Positions 1-9,315 of a stretch of DNA of 64,000 nt are shown here, one piece after another (the stretch's first letter is position 1; every line of letters starts with the position of its first letter). The stretch comes from Gammaproteobacteria bacterium (GTDB lineage Bacteria > Pseudomonadota > Gammaproteobacteria > JAJPIJ01), in the NCBI GenBank assembly GCA_035501935.1, contig DATJVC010000017.1:1-64000 (forward strand), in the 5' to 3' direction. A model generated the notes under the pieces. The model saw only the letters and a list, made by a program, of their open reading frames with translations, did not search any database and had not been told where the DNA came from. A program made the position numbers and the translations under genes.

Positions 1-137
1 GGGTCATCGAGGGTGATGCGCTCGTCCACTTCGCGCTGTTTGATGGCGGCGGTGATGAGCCGCAATGCCCCGAGGCGGCGCTTGTCCTGCGCCCGCATCG
101 CCGCCTTCACATCCTCATTGATACGTTCTTTGAGCAC
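1..137 (-). CDS. yqeY: GatB/YqeY domain protein, N-terminal part only
   Basis: This is the start of a gene that runs leftwards out of the window; about 45 codons are visible. The translation begins VLKERINEDV and continues with AAMRAQDKRRLGALRLI, the typical N-terminus of the small GatB/YqeY family, which resembles the tail domain of the Asp/Glu-tRNA amidotransferase subunit GatB. The cellular role of YqeY is not firmly established. The start is a GTG at 137 with no clear Shine-Dalgarno sequence. It lies 54 bp downstream of rpsU on the same strand; rpsU-yqeY-dnaG is a common order, so co-transcription is likely. The C-terminal domain cannot be judged because it is outside the window. Confidence 0.85.
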   Translation of the reverse strand, partial: MLKERINEDVKAAMRAQDKRRLGALRLITAAIKQREVDERITLDD

Positions 138-191
138 GATCGCGGGAGAAATCAAGCCCGTCGAATCGGGCGGCGTGATCCAGAACGGCGA

Positions 192-479
192 TCAACGCCG
201 GCGATCCCCGCCGCGACCGCCGCGTGCGGCCAGACGAGCCGCCGCCTCGCGTTGTTTGAGCAGCTTCTGTTGCGGGGTGGTCGCGATGGAGGTGCGGGAA
301 ACCTTTTTCTGCCAGCGCTTGACCGCGGCCGCCGCCTTGCGCTTGCGCACCTGGGTCGGCTTTTCGTAGAACTCACGGCGGTGGATTTCGGCCAGGATAC
401 CGGCCTTTTCACAGGCGCGCTTGAAACGGCGCAGGGCAACGTCAAACGGTTCGTTGTCGCGAATCTTTACTGTTGGCAT
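192..479 (-). CDS. rpsU: 30S ribosomal protein S21 with C-terminal extension
   Basis: Small-subunit ribosomal protein bS21, which binds near the platform of the 30S subunit and helps initiation. Residues 1-60 carry the family signature ([32 protein letters not shown]). The start at 479 is set by homology and by a GGAAAGGAA sequence about 10 bases upstream; an in-frame longer reading to 584 has no homology. The predicted protein is 95 residues, whereas S21 is usually about 70. The extra roughly 24 residues are rich in Ala, Arg, Gln and Gly and end in [11 protein letters not shown] good sigma-70 promoter lies just upstream (528-556). It is divergent from tsaD, as in many proteobacteria. Confidence 0.96.
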   Translation of the reverse strand: MPTVKIRDNEPFDVALRRFKRACEKAGILAEIHRREFYEKPTQVRKRKAAAAVKRWQKKVSRTSIATTPQQKLLKQREAAARLAARGGRGGDRRR

Positions 480-527
480 GCAGCTTTTATTTCCTTTCCA
501 ATTACAGGCGCTATGCAAGGGGCGGCC

Positions 528-556
528 ATTGTAGTGAGGAGGCCGGTTAAATGCAA
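528..556 (-). promoter_or_regulatory. Sigma-70 promoter of rpsU
   Basis: On the minus strand TTGCAT (556-551) and TACAAT (533-528) are separated by exactly 17 bases, close to the sigma-70 consensus. Transcription would start near 521 and leave a leader of about 40 bases before rpsU. The site lies in the 88-bp divergent gap with tsaD. Confidence 0.75.
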
Positions 557-567
557 AAATAGCTTCC

Positions 568-1581
568 ATGAAAGTATTGGGCATCGAAACGTCCTGTGAC
601 GAGACCGGGGTGGCGGTTTACGACGCCGAGCGCGGACTACTGGCGCACCGGCTGTACACGCAGGTGGCCATGCACGCGGCCTACGGCGGGGTGGTGCCTG
701 AGCTGGCCTCGCGCGATCATGTGCGCAAGACCGTGCCGTTGATCCGCGAGGTGCTGACGGCAGCGGGCCTCACGATGCAGGACTTGAATGGCGTGGCCTA
801 CACCGCCGGGCCGGGGTTGATCGGCGCGCTGCTGGTGGGCGCCGCGGTCGGCCGCGCGCTGGCCTGGTCGCTCGGCATCCCGGCCATCGGCGTGCATCAC
901 ATGGAGGGGCACCTGCTCGCGCCCATGCTTGAGGATGATCCGCCGCCGTTTCCGTTCGTGGCGCTGCTGGTCTCCGGCGGCCATACGCAGTTGTTCCGCG
1001 TCGAAGGCGTGGGTCATTACACCCTGCTCGGCGAATCGCTGGATGATGCCGCCGGCGAGGCCTTCGACAAGACCGCGAAAATCCTGGGACTGGGTTATCC
1101 CGGCGGCCCGGCGCTGGAAAAACTGGCGAAGCAGGGCAGGGCAGGCCGTTTTCGTTTCCCGCGCCCGATGACCAACCGGCCCGGACTCGATTTCAGCTTC
1201 AGCGGCTTGAAGACGCACGCGCTCAACACGCTGGCGCAATGCGGCGGCGACGCGCAAAGCAGGGCCGACATCGCGCTCGCCTTCTCCGAGGCCGTGATCG
1301 ACACGCTGGCGATCAAATGCCGCCGCGCCTTGAAGCAGACCGGTTTGAAGGCGCTGATCGCGGCGGGCGGCGTCAGCGCCAACGCGGCATTGCGCGCGCG
1401 GCTGGAGGACATCGCGCGTGAAGCGAAGGGTCGTGTGTATTACCCACGCGCGGAATTCTGCACCGACAACGGCGCCATGATCGCCTATGCCGGTTACCGG
1501 CGGCTGGCCGCCGGCCAGCACGAGCCGCTGTCGTTCCAGGCCCATCCGCGCTGGCCGATGTCCGAATTGCCGGTGGTATGA
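568..1581 (+). CDS. tsaD: tRNA threonylcarbamoyladenosine transferase TsaD
   Basis: TsaD transfers the threonylcarbamoyl group from threonylcarbamoyl-AMP to A37 of ANN-decoding tRNAs (t6A), working in the cytoplasm with TsaB and TsaE. The 337-residue protein matches the usual length. It begins with the ASKHA-fold signature [19 protein letters not shown], and the metal-binding HxxxH is H111-x3-H115 (HMEGH). Further landmarks are the SGGHTQL segment and a C-terminal [11 protein letters not shown]. The start ATG at 568 is the first residue of the family consensus; a GAGGAGG lies too far upstream (about 26 bases) to be a normal ribosome site. The gene is divergent from rpsU and convergent with plsY, 7 bases apart. 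Confidence 0.97.
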   Translation: MKVLGIETSCDETGVAVYDAERGLLAHRLYTQVAMHAAYGGVVPELASRDHVRKTVPLIREVLTAAGLTMQDLNGVAYTAGPGLIGALLVGAAVGRALAWSLGIPAIGVHHMEGHLLAPMLEDDPPPFPFVALLVSGGHTQLFRVEGVGHYTLLGESLDDAAGEAFDKTAKILGLGYPGGPALEKLAKQGRAGRFRFPRPMTNRPGLDFSFSGLKTHALNTLAQCGGDAQSRADIALAFSEAVIDTLAIKCRRALKQTGLKALIAAGGVSANAALRARLEDIAREAKGRVYYPRAEFCTDNGAMIAYAGYRRLAAGQHEPLSFQAHPRWPMSELPVV

Positions 1582-1588
1582 GAGAACC

Positions 1589-2176
1589 TCAATTTCTGTC
1601 TATGCGGTCTTCAGTGCCGGCGAGCAGGTTGCGGATGTTGGAGCGATGGCGCCAATAGAGCAGTGCGGACATGGCCGTTGTGGCGAATAAACAAGACAGC
1701 GGGTAGTTCCACCACCACGCCAGCGCGGGCGTGACGGCGGCGGCGGTGAGCGCCGACAGGGAGGAAATCCTGAATATCGCGGCCATGAGCAGCCAGACGG
1801 CGATGAAGCTCAGACCCAGCGGCCAGGCCAGTCCGAGCAGCACGCCGATGAAGGTGGCGACACCCTTGCCGCCCTGGAAGCGGAAGAACACGGGATAGAG
1901 ATGGCCGAGAAAGGCCGCGCCCGCCGTCAGTCCGAGAATAAGAGAGTCCGCGCCCAGGGCCCGGGCGAGCAGCACGGGCAGCAGGCCCTTCAAACTGTCG
2001 CCGATGAGGGTGGCCGCCGCCGCGCCCTTGCCCGCCACGCGCAGCACGTTGGTGGCGCCGGGATTGCCGGAACCGGCGGCGCGCGGGTCGGGCGCGCCGA
2101 TGACGCGGCAGACGAGGATCGCCGTCGAAATCGATCCGCACAGATAGCCCACCGCGATGCTGAGGATGCTCCACAT
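1589..2176 (-). CDS. plsY: Acyl-phosphate glycerol-3-phosphate acyltransferase PlsY
   Basis: Inner-membrane enzyme that acylates glycerol-3-phosphate from acyl-phosphate, the first step of phospholipid synthesis in the PlsX/PlsY route. The 195-residue protein starts MWSILSIAVGYLCGSIS, the usual N-terminal membrane helix with the GSI motif. It contains the conserved loops GSGNPGATNVLR and FQGGKGVAT, and ends in YWRHRSNIRNLLAGTE. Five hydrophobic helices are visible. The frame stays open to 2263 with an alternative ATG at 2194; I chose 2176 because the family consensus starts there, although no ribosome site is obvious. It is divergent from folB, a widely conserved pairing. Confidence 0.95.
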   Translation of the reverse strand: MWSILSIAVGYLCGSISTAILVCRVIGAPDPRAAGSGNPGATNVLRVAGKGAAAATLIGDSLKGLLPVLLARALGADSLILGLTAGAAFLGHLYPVFFRFQGGKGVATFIGVLLGLAWPLGLSFIAVWLLMAAIFRISSLSALTAAAVTPALAWWWNYPLSCLFATTAMSALLYWRHRSNIRNLLAGTEDRIDRN

Positions 2177-2255
2177 GACGGCATTGGAAGGCATCCGCGC
2201 TTGACAGGTCAAGAGCGCTTCGGTCTCATGTGTCCTCCGGGAGCGGGGGCGGGGC

Positions 2256-2609
2256 ATGGACATTCTCTACATCCACGATTTGCGCATCGACACCGTCATC
2301 GGCGTGTATGATTGGGAACGGCGCATCCGGCAGACCGTGGTCTTTGACATCGATCTGGGCGTCGACGTGCGCAAGGCGGCGGCGTCCGACGGCATCAATG
2401 ACGCCGTCGATTACGGCGAAGTGGCGCAGCGCGTCATCGCCTTCGTCGGGGCCAGCCAGTTCACGCTGGTGGAGACGCTGGCGGAAAAGGTGGCGGAACT
2501 CATCCAGAACGAATTCAAGGTGCCGTGGCTCAGGCTCAAGCTCAACAAACAGGGCGCGGTGCGCGGGGTGCGCGACGTCGGCGTGGTCATTGAGCGCGGT
2601 AAAAAGTGA
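2256..2609 (+). CDS. folB: Dihydroneopterin aldolase
   Basis: FolB converts 7,8-dihydroneopterin to 6-hydroxymethyl-dihydropterin and glycolaldehyde in folate synthesis (cytosolic, octameric in the family). The 117 residues are the normal length. Family landmarks are MDILYIHDLRIDTVIGVYDWER at the N-terminus, DYGEVAQRV in the middle, the catalytic-region Glu in LVETLAEKVAE, and a KxxxxR-type tail with VGVVIER. A GGGAG sequence precedes the ATG. It is followed 10 bases later by a lipoprotein gene and then a MidA-like gene, so a three-gene plus-strand operon is likely. Confidence 0.95.
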   Translation: MDILYIHDLRIDTVIGVYDWERRIRQTVVFDIDLGVDVRKAAASDGINDAVDYGEVAQRVIAFVGASQFTLVETLAEKVAELIQNEFKVPWLRLKLNKQGAVRGVRDVGVVIERGKK

Positions 2610-2619
2610 GGGGGAGTAT

Positions 2620-3060
2620 ATGAACAACAAGCGCAACCTTGGAAATGTACTCTGGATGCTGGCGCTGGCCTTGGTGCTGGGTGCCTGTGCCCGCATGGAG
2701 GCGAGCAAGCGCGCGGACGCGCTGGATGACGCCACCAAGACTTATGCCCAACTTCTGCGCTGGGGGCAATGGAGCGATGCCGTGAAGTACATCGTGTTGC
2801 GCAAGGGCCAGCCCAGACAGGTGAATTTGGACACGCTGAAGGACATTCGCGTGTCTTCCTATGAGATCAACGATATGGTCATGGCATCGGATCAAAAGGA
2901 GGCTGCGGTGACGGCGGTGATTACCTTCTACCACGAACGATCCGGCGTCATTCATACGCTGGAGGATCACCAGGTGTGGTGGTACAGCGATGAGGGCAGG
3001 CACTGGTTGCTCGACTCCGAACTGCCGGATTTCATCGGAGCATTGAAGAAGAGGCAGTGA
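2620..3060 (+). CDS. Putative lipoprotein, function unknown
   Basis: A 146-residue protein with an N-terminal signal peptide and a lipobox LGAC with Cys at residue 23, so it should be lipidated and anchored on the periplasmic side of a membrane. The rest is soluble, with a region of alternating hydrophobic residues (AVTAVITFYHER) and aromatic residues near the end (VWWYSDEGRHWLLD). This reminds me of small proteobacterial lipoproteins with an NTF2-like fold, but I cannot assign a function. The ATG at 2620 follows a GGGGAG ribosome site directly after the folB stop. Its own stop overlaps the next start (GTGA), so translation of the downstream gene is probably coupled. Confidence 0.8.
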   Translation: MNNKRNLGNVLWMLALALVLGACARMEASKRADALDDATKTYAQLLRWGQWSDAVKYIVLRKGQPRQVNLDTLKDIRVSSYEINDMVMASDQKEAAVTAVITFYHERSGVIHTLEDHQVWWYSDEGRHWLLDSELPDFIGALKKRQ

Positions 3061-4256
3061 CCTCCGTGGGTTCCACGGGCGCTTCGCGGGCCCTGCCGTT
3101 GCCGACCGGCGAGGCGGCGGAGCACAGCAATACACTCCGTAATCGCATTGCCGCCGCCATCGACAGCGCCGGCGGCGCCATTCCCTTCCGCGAGTTCATG
3201 TGCATGGCGCTCTATGAGCCGGGGCTGGGTTATTACGCCGCCGGGGCGGCCAAGTTCGGCGCCGCGGGGGATTTCGTCACCGCGCCGGAAATCTCGCCGT
3301 TGTACGGCCGCTGCCTGGCCCGGCAGATCGCAGAGGTGTTGCGGGCGCTGGATGGCGGGGATCTGCTGGAGTTCGGCGCCGGCAGCGGCCGGCTCGCCGT
3401 CGATGTGTTGCGGGCGCTGGCGGAGGAGGGCGTCCTGCCCGCGCATTACCACATCCTCGAAGTCAGCCCTGATCTGCGCGCGCGCCAGCAGCAGTTGATC
3501 CGCGCCGAATTGCCGGAATACTGCGGACAAATAATCTGGCTGGATCGCTTGCCAAAGCCATTCGCCGGGGTGGTGCTGGCGAATGAAGTGCTGGATGCCA
3601 TGCCGGTGACCGTGTTTCGCAGGCAAAAGCACGGCTATGCGGAGATGTACGTCGGTTGCCAGGATGGAAACTTTCACTGGAAGGAGAAAGACATCCCGCC
3701 GGATTCCGAACCCGCACAGGCCATTGCCGCGTTGGAGAAGGAATGCGGTGAATTCGCCGCCGGCTACACCTCCGAATACAACCCGCTGCTCGGCGGCTGG
3801 TGGCGTGCGCTGGGCGATTGTTTGCAGCGCGGGCTGGTGTTGATCGCGGACTATGGCCACCCACGCCGCGAGTATTATCACCCGCAACGCGTGCGCGGCA
3901 CGCTGCTGTGCCATTACCGTCACCACGCGCACGACGATCCGTTCCTGCACGTGGGCTTGCAGGACATCACCGCCTCGGTGGATTTCACCGCCGTCGCCGA
4001 ATCCGCGCAAGCCGCGGATTTCACGGTCGCCGGCTACAGCACGCAGGCGCATTTTCTGCTGTCGCTGGGCCTGCTGGAATACTATGAGGAGGCGGTGCGC
4101 GTACAACCCGACCATGCGCCGATCTTGTCGCGGCAGGTGCAGCAGCTGACACTGCCGGGCGAGATGGGCGAGCGCTTCAAGGTGCTCGCCGCGACCCAAG
4201 GGCTCGACCTGCCTTTGCGCGGCTGTTCCGCCTTCAACGCCCTCGAACGTTTGTAG
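3057..4256 (+). CDS. MidA/NDUFAF7-family SAM-dependent methyltransferase (DUF185)
   Basis: A 399-residue class I methyltransferase of the MidA/NDUFAF7 (DUF185) family. Mitochondrial members methylate an arginine of complex I; the bacterial substrate is not established. Family features are FREFMCMALYEPGLGYY, GDFVTAPEISPLYG, the SAM-binding loop LEFGAGSGRLA and the LANEVLDAMPV segment. The GTG start overlaps the preceding stop by four bases (GTGA) and is preceded by GAAGAGG, which decides this start. It is the last gene of the folB-lipoprotein operon and converges with the next methyltransferase, 9 bp away. Confidence 0.9.
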   Translation: MTSVGSTGASRALPLPTGEAAEHSNTLRNRIAAAIDSAGGAIPFREFMCMALYEPGLGYYAAGAAKFGAAGDFVTAPEISPLYGRCLARQIAEVLRALDGGDLLEFGAGSGRLAVDVLRALAEEGVLPAHYHILEVSPDLRARQQQLIRAELPEYCGQIIWLDRLPKPFAGVVLANEVLDAMPVTVFRRQKHGYAEMYVGCQDGNFHWKEKDIPPDSEPAQAIAALEKECGEFAAGYTSEYNPLLGGWWRALGDCLQRGLVLIADYGHPRREYYHPQRVRGTLLCHYRHHAHDDPFLHVGLQDITASVDFTAVAESAQAADFTVAGYSTQAHFLLSLGLLEYYEEAVRVQPDHAPILSRQVQQLTLPGEMGERFKVLAATQGLDLPLRGCSAFNALERL

Positions 4257-4265
4257 ATTGCGGCT

Positions 4266-5033
4266 CTATTCCACTTTCGGCGCCGGGCGCGGGCGAAATT
4301 GGAACAGGAGTTTCATGCCGGTCTTGCGGATGGGGAATTTTTTGACGAGCGCGAAGCCGTATTGGTCGAATAGCTGCCGCAGATTTCCCTCGGTAAACAG
4401 ACCGACGTGCACCGGCGGTGAAAACCCGGCCCAATCGGCGACATTTGCCGGCAGGTTGGGGCTGCCGAGATCGGGCGTGGTGATGAAGATGTGGCCGCCC
4501 GGCGCCAGGGTGGCGGCGAAGAGCTTCATCAAATCATGCGGATTGCTCACGTGCTCGATGACTTCCGAGCAATGAATGAAATCAAATTTTCTTTCCGGCC
4601 GGTAGTTGTCATATGACATGCATTCAAACCGGCACGCCGGAAATTCGCGGCGCGCGTAGGCGATGCTGCCGGTATCCACGTCGAGGCCGGTGGCCTCGGC
4701 GCCGAGCCGGCGCGCGGCATTGACGAAGAAGCCGCCGCCGCAACCCACGTCAAGCACGCGCTTCCCGCGCAGATAACCCCACAGGCGCAACCCGCGCAGC
4801 AGCGACTTGCGTCCACGCGAGCCGGCATGCGGGTAGAAGGCCTGGTTGATCTGCCGCCATCCCTGGTAGGTTGCGTTGAGCCGGCGCTGGTCCGGCATCG
4901 GATTGAGAAAAGCAAATCCGCAGTCTGTGCAGCGGTCGTGGCGATAGCCCTTTATTTCCAGATAGAAGCCGATCCGCGCTGAGTTGCAGAGTGGACAGGC
5001 GTGGAGGGCAATGCCCTCCGGAGTTTCATTCAT
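4266..5033 (-). CDS. Class I SAM-dependent methyltransferase with N-terminal zinc-binding Cys cluster
   Basis: A 255-residue methyltransferase. The N-terminus has two Cys pairs (CPLC about residue 13 and CTDC about residue 35) that look like a zinc-binding knuckle. It is followed by LNPMPD and a Rossmann domain with the SAM loop [11 protein letters not shown], an acidic strand end (TGLDVD) and the motif [14 protein letters not shown]. This is the architecture of methyltransferases acting on sugars, polyketides or quinones; the substrate is unknown. It starts at 5033, overlapping the stop of cca by four bases (ATGA), so the two genes are translationally coupled with cca upstream. Confidence 0.85.
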   Translation of the reverse strand: MNETPEGIALHACPLCNSARIGFYLEIKGYRHDRCTDCGFAFLNPMPDQRRLNATYQGWRQINQAFYPHAGSRGRKSLLRGLRLWGYLRGKRVLDVGCGGGFFVNAARRLGAEATGLDVDTGSIAYARREFPACRFECMSYDNYRPERKFDFIHCSEVIEHVSNPHDLMKLFAATLAPGGHIFITTPDLGSPNLPANVADWAGFSPPVHVGLFTEGNLRQLFDQYGFALVKKFPIRKTGMKLLFQFRPRPAPKVE

Positions 5034-6238
5034 GGTGTCAACGCGCGGATGGCGGCGGTGCGGAGTTGATGCAGTTCGCCGGCGAAGGCCTCGCCGGCCA
5101 GGCCGCGTTCCAGCAGCGTGGTGGTGTCCACCGCCACGGCGGCCTGCCGCGCGCGGCGCAGCAGATCGGCCTGCGGGTAGGGCTGGTCTTCCAGCCCGAG
5201 CCGTCCGCGCCGGTCCGCTTCGCAGGCCAGCAGAAACTGTTCAAAGCGCTCCGGGCGGCGAAAGGCATCGGTCGATTCCAGCAGCTTGAGCTTCGTGTCC
5301 GGGCGCAGCTCGTCGGCGCGGTGGCAGAGGCCGTGATAACGCGCGACGATGATGGCCAGTTCCCGATAGTCGTTCGGCACGCGGCAGCGATCGCATAATT
5401 CCTCCAGCAGGCGCACGCTGCGCTCTTCGTGGCCGTGATGCCGCGGCAGAAACTCGGCGGGCGTCGTCCCTTTGCCGAGGTCGTGCATGAGCGCCGCGAA
5501 ACGGATGCGGGGGTCGTCGCTCAACCGCGCCGCCTGATCCAGCACCAGCAGAATGTGCACGCCGGTGTCCACTTCCGGGTGATAGTCGGCGCGCTGCGGG
5601 ACGCCGAAGAGCCGATCGATCTCCGGGAACAGCACGGCCAGCGCGCCGCATTCGCGCAGCACCTCGATGTAACGCCTGGGGTGTAATTCAGCCAGCGCCC
5701 GCACTGTCTCCTGCCAGACACGCTCGGCGGTGAGGTCGTTGAGTTCGCCGTCCGCCGCCATGGTCCGCATCAGCGCCAGGGTTTCCGGGGCCACGGTGAA
5801 ATCGAGTTGCGCCGCGAAGCGCGCCACGCGCAGCACCCGCAGCGGATCCTCGACAAACGCGGGCGAGACGTGCCGCAGGGTTTTCGCGTTCAGGTCCGCC
5901 TGGCCGCCGTGGAGATCGACAAGCGCGCCCTGTTCGTCCTCGGCCATCGCATTGATGGTGAGATCGCGGCGTTGCAAATCCTCCTCCAGCGTCACCTCGG
6001 GGCTGGCGTGCACGGTGAAACCCTTGTAGCCGCGCCCGGACTTGCGCTCGGTGCGCGCCAGGGCGTATTCCTCGTGCGTCTGCGGATGCAGGAACACGGG
6101 GAAGTCCCTGCCGACTGGTGTGTATCCCAGTGATTCCATCTGCGCCGGCGTGGCGCCCACCACCACCCAGTCGCAGTCCTTGGTTTTCAAACCCAGCAGC
6201 CGGTCGCGCACGGCACCGCCAACTTTGTATATTTTCAC
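5030..6238 (-). CDS. cca: Multifunctional CCA tRNA nucleotidyltransferase
   Basis: Adds or repairs the 3'-terminal CCA of tRNAs. The 402-residue protein begins [16 protein letters not shown] with the nucleotidyltransferase active site DCDWVVVG (DxD) and [10 protein letters not shown], followed by ERVWQE. A C-terminal HD domain carries MHDLGKG, as in the E. coli-type enzyme that also has phosphodiesterase and phosphatase activity. Length is close to the E. coli protein. It lies between an upstream SDR gene (15 bp gap) and a downstream methyltransferase (4-base overlap), all on the minus strand. Confidence 0.96.
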   Translation of the reverse strand: MKIYKVGGAVRDRLLGLKTKDCDWVVVGATPAQMESLGYTPVGRDFPVFLHPQTHEEYALARTERKSGRGYKGFTVHASPEVTLEEDLQRRDLTINAMAEDEQGALVDLHGGQADLNAKTLRHVSPAFVEDPLRVLRVARFAAQLDFTVAPETLALMRTMAADGELNDLTAERVWQETVRALAELHPRRYIEVLRECGALAVLFPEIDRLFGVPQRADYHPEVDTGVHILLVLDQAARLSDDPRIRFAALMHDLGKGTTPAEFLPRHHGHEERSVRLLEELCDRCRVPNDYRELAIIVARYHGLCHRADELRPDTKLKLLESTDAFRRPERFEQFLLACEADRRGRLGLEDQPYPQADLLRRARQAAVAVDTTTLLERGLAGEAFAGELHQLRTAAIRALTP

Positions 6239-6252
6239 TTGATTGCGGGTGT

Positions 6253-7221
6253 TCAGGCCGGAAGGCTGATGCGGTGGCGGAAATCATCGTAGCGTCGGCG
6301 CTGTCCGGAAGGCAGCAGATAATCCGGCGCGACCGCTTCCAATGGCGTGGGCATGATGCCCAGCGCAGCGAGCGCGCCGCCGCCCACGCAGATGCTGTCC
6401 ACTTGCAATGAACGCAGATTGTCGCGCGAGAAGGGCTTGCCCGGGGCGTATTCCAGCACGCTGGCCTGCAGTTTCGAAAGAAAATACGGCAACGGCACAA
6501 TAAAGCGACGCACCCCGATGATTTGCGCCGTGTAGGCCACCAGCTGATGCAGTGTATACGTCCGCGGGCCGCACAGGTCGTAACGCCGGCCATAACTGTG
6601 CGGATCGTCGAGGCAGCGCGCCATTGCCTCCGCCACATCAGTCACGCATACCGGCGCAAAACGCGCTTGGGGACAGGCCAGCGGAAAAAACAACGGCGTC
6701 CAGCGCAACAACTGGGCAAAACGGTTAAGAAATCTCTCGCCGGGACCGAAGATGACCGAGGGACGGAAACTGGTGACCTGTAAACCATGGCGCGCCGCAT
6801 CTTGGACCAATTCCTCCGCCCGGCCGTTGCTTTGCAAATAGTGACTCGGGCCGGCTGGACTGGCGTGCAGCGCGCTCATGTGCAACAGGCGATGTACGCC
6901 CAGATCGCGGCAGGCGGCGATGAGCTTCTCCACCAATTCGACATGGACATGATGGAAGTCGCGGCCGTCATCGCCGTGCTCATTCAGAATGCCGACCAGA
7001 TTGATGGCGGCCGTGCAGCCTGCAAGATGCATGCGCAGATGGGCCGGGTTGTGCACGTCCGCCTCGATCAGCCGGAGGGTCGGGATCACCAGCAGGTCGC
7101 GGTGCTTTTCCCGGCGGCGCGTCAGGACCTTCAAGCGGTGGCCATCCCGCGCCAGCCGGCTGATGAGGTGGCGGCCCACGAAACCCGTGCCGCCCAGCAA
7201 GGCGATCTGATGCGTGTGCAT
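6253..7221 (-). CDS. NDUFA9-type NAD(P)-binding SDR protein
   Basis: A 322-residue atypical short-chain dehydrogenase. The Rossmann signature [10 protein letters not shown] is at residues 10-19. Also visible are [13 protein letters not shown] in place of the usual Ser/Tyr region, a [12 protein letters not shown] segment (the YxxxK Lys is replaced by Arg), and [14 protein letters not shown]. This matches the complex I NDUFA9 subunit-like family found in proteobacteria, often encoded near cca and slt. The changed YxxxK suggests it binds a nucleotide without classic dehydrogenase chemistry, which is inference. It sits 6 bp downstream of slt on the same strand. Confidence 0.88.
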   Translation of the reverse strand: MHTHQIALLGGTGFVGRHLISRLARDGHRLKVLTRRREKHRDLLVIPTLRLIEADVHNPAHLRMHLAGCTAAINLVGILNEHGDDGRDFHHVHVELVEKLIAACRDLGVHRLLHMSALHASPAGPSHYLQSNGRAEELVQDAARHGLQVTSFRPSVIFGPGERFLNRFAQLLRWTPLFFPLACPQARFAPVCVTDVAEAMARCLDDPHSYGRRYDLCGPRTYTLHQLVAYTAQIIGVRRFIVPLPYFLSKLQASVLEYAPGKPFSRDNLRSLQVDSICVGGGALAALGIMPTPLEAVAPDYLLPSGQRRRYDDFRHRISLPA

Positions 7222-7227
7222 GGATGA

Positions 7228-9192
7228 TCAGTTCACGCTGCAGAACGCGGGGGTGCCGTTGACGGGGGGGATGGCCGCGAGGCGCTTCAGCAACGGCGTC
7301 ACCGCCTGCTTCAGGCGCATTTCATACACGGCGGCATGATAGAGCAGGCCGCGCACGTAGCGCCGCGTCTCCGTGATCGGGATTGTATCCACCCAAATCT
7401 CCGCCGGCGTGCAATGGTCGGCGGGCCGCCACTGCTGCACCCGTTTGGGTCCGGCATTGTAGGCCGCCGCCGCCATCGCCAGGTTGCCGTCGTACTTGTC
7501 CAGCATGGCGCGCAGATAAGTGCTGCCGAGAAACACATTGGTCTTCGCCGACAGCAATTCGTTCTTGCCCTTGTAGGGATATTTCAATTTCCTGGCGGTT
7601 TGTCTGGCGGTGGCGGGCATGAGCTGCATCAAGCCCACCGCGCCGGCGGGCGATCGGATGTCTTCGCTGAAGGCGCTTTCGCTGCGGATCAGGCTGTACA
7701 GCACCGGCAATTCCAGACCGCGCGCCTCGGCGGTCTGCTCCAGCAGCGTTTTGTAGGGCAGTGGATAGCGCATCTCCAGATCGCCGTACTCATGGGCCTT
7801 GTTCAGCGCCAGCAGCGTGCGGTCATACCACTCTTGTTGATAGGCGGCGATGGCCGCCACCCCCAGCCCATGCGCGTCCAGCGACTGGATCGCGTACTGC
7901 CATTCACGCCGCGCCTCGGTGCTCAGGCCCAGCTGCCGCAATTCCAGCGCCCGCCGTATGGCCGGCCGTTTCAGAAAGGCCCCGACTTCCGCCATCGGCC
8001 GTTCCAGCGGCTGGTGAGTGATGTCATAGAAAACGCCCAGGCGTTCCGCCGCGCGCAGCCCGTAGTAATCGTGTTCCTGCGCCAGCGATTGATATTCGCC
8101 GTGCGCCGCCGCGGCGTCGCCGGTTTCCTCCAGCGCGCGCGCGTGCCAGTAGCGCCAGCACAGCGCGTCCATGTCCGGCGCGGGCGGGCGTTCCGTCCAT
8201 TGCCGCAACCGCCGCCAGTCGCGATGCTGCAATGCCGTCATCAACTGCGCCAGCTGCACCTTGTCGGTAACCGCACCAGCGGGGACCTCATCCAGGAAGC
8301 GCGGCGCGTTGTCGAGGCGTTGCCGGGCCGCCGCGAGCGCGATGGCCGCGGTGATTGCGCCCTGTTCCTCCGCACTGTAGGCGTAGCGCCCGTGCAGTGC
8401 CTGCCATCGGGCGTGGGCCCGATCGGCGTCCTGTGCCGCCAGCCGCTCGATGCCCTCGCGAACGATGAAGCGGACGCGCGGATGATCGGTTTTCAGGGCG
8501 GCGACGCCCAGCGTGGTCTCGGGTCTGGCGTGCATGTTGCGCCACAAGACGAACCAGCGTTTGTCCGCCGCCGGCAGGGAATTGCCGAGGGCGGCGGCTT
8601 CCCCGGCGCGATTGTTTCGTGCCAGGGCGATGACGCGTTGCCAGCGCAAGTCCGCGGCCGTGGCGGCGTCGCTGTGTTCCAGCAGCGCGGCCATCACCGC
8701 ATCGCAGGATTTGGGCAGAACCTCGTCGCTTCCCCACAGGGACAAAAGCCCGGGCCGCAGATCCTCCTGCCAGCCCGTCGCCAGGCGCGTTTCGAAATAA
8801 TAGCAACGCAAGGTGGGATCCCTTTGCGGCGTGTAGTCGCGCAGAAAATCCTCACGGGCCTGCCGGCGGGCGAGCAGCATCAGCCAGTCGGCGCGGAGTT
8901 GCTCGCCGAGGCTCGAACCGCCATCCGCCGCCATGAACGTGTGCACCGTTTCCGCCGGGGCATGTTCCAGATCGTGATCCAGCATGGCGTATTGCAGATA
9001 GGGATAAAGCACGTAATTCTCGAGGCCGGACGCCAGTTTCCTGCCGCGTGCGTAGTCTTCCTTCTGAAAGGCGTGGTAGGCGTCGAGAAAACGCTCACGC
9101 TCACCGGCGGCGGGCAGCGCCGGCGCCGGCAGGCACAGCAGGGCGCCGAGCAAGACGCGGGCGGCGCCGAGCGAGTGGTTGGAGAGGCTCAT
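7228..9192 (-). CDS. slt: Soluble lytic murein transglycosylase
   Basis: Periplasmic enzyme that cleaves the MurNAc-GlcNAc bond of peptidoglycan, forming 1,6-anhydro-MurNAc. The 654-residue protein has a signal peptide ending near PAPALPAAGE and a long alpha-superhelical U/L region. The C-terminal lysozyme-like domain has the catalytic Glu in SLIRSESAFSE, followed by SPAGAVGLMQLMPATA and MAAAAYNAGP, all hallmarks of family 1A lytic transglycosylases. Length matches E. coli Slt70. It heads the minus-strand series slt-SDR-cca-methyltransferase. A 922-codon open frame on the opposite strand is a high-GC shadow. Confidence 0.95.
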   Translation of the reverse strand: MSLSNHSLGAARVLLGALLCLPAPALPAAGERERFLDAYHAFQKEDYARGRKLASGLENYVLYPYLQYAMLDHDLEHAPAETVHTFMAADGGSSLGEQLRADWLMLLARRQAREDFLRDYTPQRDPTLRCYYFETRLATGWQEDLRPGLLSLWGSDEVLPKSCDAVMAALLEHSDAATAADLRWQRVIALARNNRAGEAAALGNSLPAADKRWFVLWRNMHARPETTLGVAALKTDHPRVRFIVREGIERLAAQDADRAHARWQALHGRYAYSAEEQGAITAAIALAAARQRLDNAPRFLDEVPAGAVTDKVQLAQLMTALQHRDWRRLRQWTERPPAPDMDALCWRYWHARALEETGDAAAAHGEYQSLAQEHDYYGLRAAERLGVFYDITHQPLERPMAEVGAFLKRPAIRRALELRQLGLSTEARREWQYAIQSLDAHGLGVAAIAAYQQEWYDRTLLALNKAHEYGDLEMRYPLPYKTLLEQTAEARGLELPVLYSLIRSESAFSEDIRSPAGAVGLMQLMPATARQTARKLKYPYKGKNELLSAKTNVFLGSTYLRAMLDKYDGNLAMAAAAYNAGPKRVQQWRPADHCTPAEIWVDTIPITETRRYVRGLLYHAAVYEMRLKQAVTPLLKRLAAIPPVNGTPAFCSVN

Positions 9193-9303
9193 ACAGTCAT
9201 TTTCGGCGTTGCCGCCAGCGCCTGCAACTCCGGCCGGTATGGAGTGATTTCCGAAACCGGAAGTCCGGGGTGGATTTGTTCAGAGCTTCAATATCACTTC
9301 GGG

Positions 9304-9315
9304 TACAATTTCATC
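9304..9315 (+). promoter_or_regulatory. -10 box placing the transcription start at the ATG (candidate leaderless)
   Basis: TACAAT at 9304-9309 is followed by exactly six bases and then the ATG at 9316, so the predicted transcription start coincides with the start codon. No Shine-Dalgarno sequence is present. No good -35 was found. Confidence 0.45.

Noticed and set aside
7336-9315. Very long open frame on the plus strand running into the TSUP gene
   Set aside because: It is antisense to slt, has no recognisable domain until the TSUP start at 9316, and is explained by GC-rich codon bias.
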